Source: CAYZEZ01 sp964477295
GTDB taxonomy: Bacteria > Bacteroidota > Bacteroidia > Bacteroidales > SM23-62
Assembly: GCA_964477295.1 (NCBI GenBank)
Contig: CAYZEZ010000091.1
Span: 1 to 16,107, forward strand
DNA length: 16,107 bases
Direction: 5' to 3'
The position numbers and the translations under genes were made by a program. Below, in pieces: positions 15,176 through 16,107 of this stretch (its first letter is position 1; the number at the start of each line of letters is the position of its first letter). The notes under the pieces are model-generated. The model did no database searches. It was not told the DNA's origin and was given only the letters and a program-made list of their open reading frames with translations.

Positions 15176-15230
15176 TTGCCATCGGTTTTAACCGAAGGAT
15201 CTGGGTAGTGTATTTAACCTCCTGATGTAC

Positions 15231-15258
15231 CCGTTGGATTCAGCTAACGGCTATTTTT
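15231..15258 (+). terminator. Possible intrinsic terminator after the SDR gene
   Basis: CCGTTGG (15231-15237) can pair with CTAACGG (15244-15250), with one G-T pair, around a 6-base loop. CTATTTTT follows on the plus strand. The T-tract overlaps the last codons of the convergent hydrolase gene. The stem is short, so this is only a moderate candidate. Confidence 0.42.
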
Positions 15259-16107
15259 CGATCTCCTTAAGCGTTTCAAGGAACAGTTTGTTAAAAACAT
15301 CCGGCTTCTCAAGCATCGGGAAATGACCGACATCAGCCAACGAAACCACGTGGAACCCCAGGCTATCCAAGGCTTTGTAATCGGTCGGGAAAAGTTCTAT
15401 GTTCATCAGCCATACAGGTACATCCAGTGAAACCACTTTTTCTAACAGGTCGCTGAAATCACCATTTCTTAAGTTGGCCATGGTCGCAATCCCGATTTCC
15501 GCCGGATCGGATGACATGTCAGTGGCTATCTGATCCCTGATGACAGAATCAGCCGAACCCGGGAAGAGCCATTTGTAGACATAATTATATGTTGCCTGTC
15601 GAAAATTATTCCTGAATGGTTCCATGGACTTGCTGACTGTACTGTCGGGAACAGGCCACCAGATATCGTGCAGGGCATCGACCAGGATGATGCCTTCCGG
15701 CTTATTCTTCAATTTTACTGCGGCATATAATGCGACATATCCTCCCATGGAGTGCCCGGCCAGGATGACTTTTTCAGCTTTTAATTGATCCACAACTGTA
15801 ACAACATCATCCCCAAAGGATTGTAGGGCCCAATCCTTTCGGTTGGTCCCCGACATGCCATGTCCGGCAAGGTCAATGGTTACCACCCGGTATTGCTCTG
15901 CAAGTAAATCTACCTGGTTCTCCCAGTAGGTCTGGTCGCAGCACCAGCAATGGATAAGGACCAGTAATGGTCCCGATGTACCATAAACAGTATAATGAAT
16001 CTCCACATCATCTTCCGAATGTGCTGTGCCCGGCCCTGTAGAGGAAGAGCAGAAGGTTAGCAGGAACAGGACAAAAGTCCCAATGATTATCTTTATAATT
16101 GACTTCA
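15251..16107 (-). CDS. Alpha/beta hydrolase, probable lipoprotein; first base of start codon outside the window
   Basis: The frame is open to the window edge, where the minus strand begins TGAAGTCAATT. An A just outside would make an in-frame ATG and a 285-residue protein starting MKSIIKIIIGTFVLFLLTFC, a signal peptide with a likely lipid-anchored Cys at residue 20 followed by SSST. A GTG at 16006 would remove this signal and is less likely. The hydrolase fold is clear: LLVLIHCWCCDQTYW (oxyanion-hole region, HC where HG is usual), DLAGHGMSG, the nucleophile elbow GHSMGGY (Ser about residue 120), and the catalytic His in VGHFPMLEKP near the C terminus; the acid is probably the Asp in LFPTDYKAL or nearby. 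The substrate is unknown; esterase-type activity in the periplasm or outer membrane is inferred. The lipobox has Phe before the Cys, which is atypical. Confidence 0.85.
   Translation of the reverse strand, partial: KSIIKIIIGTFVLFLLTFCSSSTGPGTAHSEDDVEIHYTVYGTSGPLLVLIHCWCCDQTYWENQVDLLAEQYRVVTIDLAGHGMSGTNRKDWALQSFGDDVVTVVDQLKAEKVILAGHSMGGYVALYAAVKLKNKPEGIILVDALHDIWWPVPDSTVSKSMEPFRNNFRQATYNYVYKWLFPGSADSVIRDQIATDMSSDPAEIGIATMANLRNGDFSDLLEKVVSLDVPVWLMNIELFPTDYKALDSLGFHVVSLADVGHFPMLEKPDVFNKLFLETLKEIEK

Noticed and set aside
15179..15193. TCGGTTTTAACCGA palindrome just after the SDR stop as a terminator
   Set aside because: The hairpin would have almost no loop and no T-tract follows it. The structure at 15231-15258 is a better candidate.

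Overview
The window reads as a contig fragment from a Bacteroidota (Bacteroidales-like) genome, probably an anaerobe or facultative anaerobe. Three things point there: an rnf operon in the order rnfB-C-D-G-E-A headed by an RseC-like gene; an HU-like/SPOR fusion protein of a type known mainly from Bacteroidetes; and a promoter of the form TTTG-N19-TANNTTTG-like, the Bacteroidetes consensus. No rRNA, tRNA, CRISPR array or insertion sequence is visible. A 100-base run of N marks an assembly gap inside one gene.

Layout. Bases 3-2195 (+) hold the 3' part of a penicillin-acylase (Ntn hydrolase) gene. Convergent with it, 5 bases away, is a membrane protein (3939-2201, -) with an N-terminal HU-like domain, a Lys/Glu/Ala repeat linker broken by the gap, one membrane helix and a C-terminal SPOR domain. 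A divergent promoter region leads to a 50-codon small ORF (4175-4327, +) with a strong Shine-Dalgarno, then a polyphosphate-glucokinase-like ROK gene (4342-5118, +). Next is a seven-gene operon on the minus strand (10606-5123): rseC-like, rnfB, rnfC, rnfD, rnfG, rnfE, rnfA, with several stop/start overlaps. Across a divergent intergenic region holding a perfect 43-base palindrome lies a secreted von Willebrand A protein (10845-12710, +) with a clear intrinsic terminator. It is followed by a Tat-exported sugar-isomerase-like protein (14277-12772, -), a short-chain dehydrogenase (14381-15175, +), and an alpha/beta hydrolase (15251-16107, -) that is a probable lipoprotein missing only the first base of its start codon.

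How the genes work together. The only clear multi-gene machine is Rnf, the membrane complex that couples ferredoxin:NAD+ electron transfer to ion pumping. All six structural subunits are present and look intact, and the RseC-like protein is probably co-translated with RnfB. The other genes look like ordinary chromosomal housekeeping or cell-envelope genes rather than one pathway.

I did not find a convincing new defence or mobile system. The items most worth a second look are the 43-base palindrome between the Rnf operon and the vWA gene, the small ORF ahead of the glucokinase gene, the in-frame heptanucleotide repeat in the HU-SPOR gene, and the 84-base coding repeats around the gap, where simple arithmetic shows the 100-base gap length cannot be right if the gene is intact.
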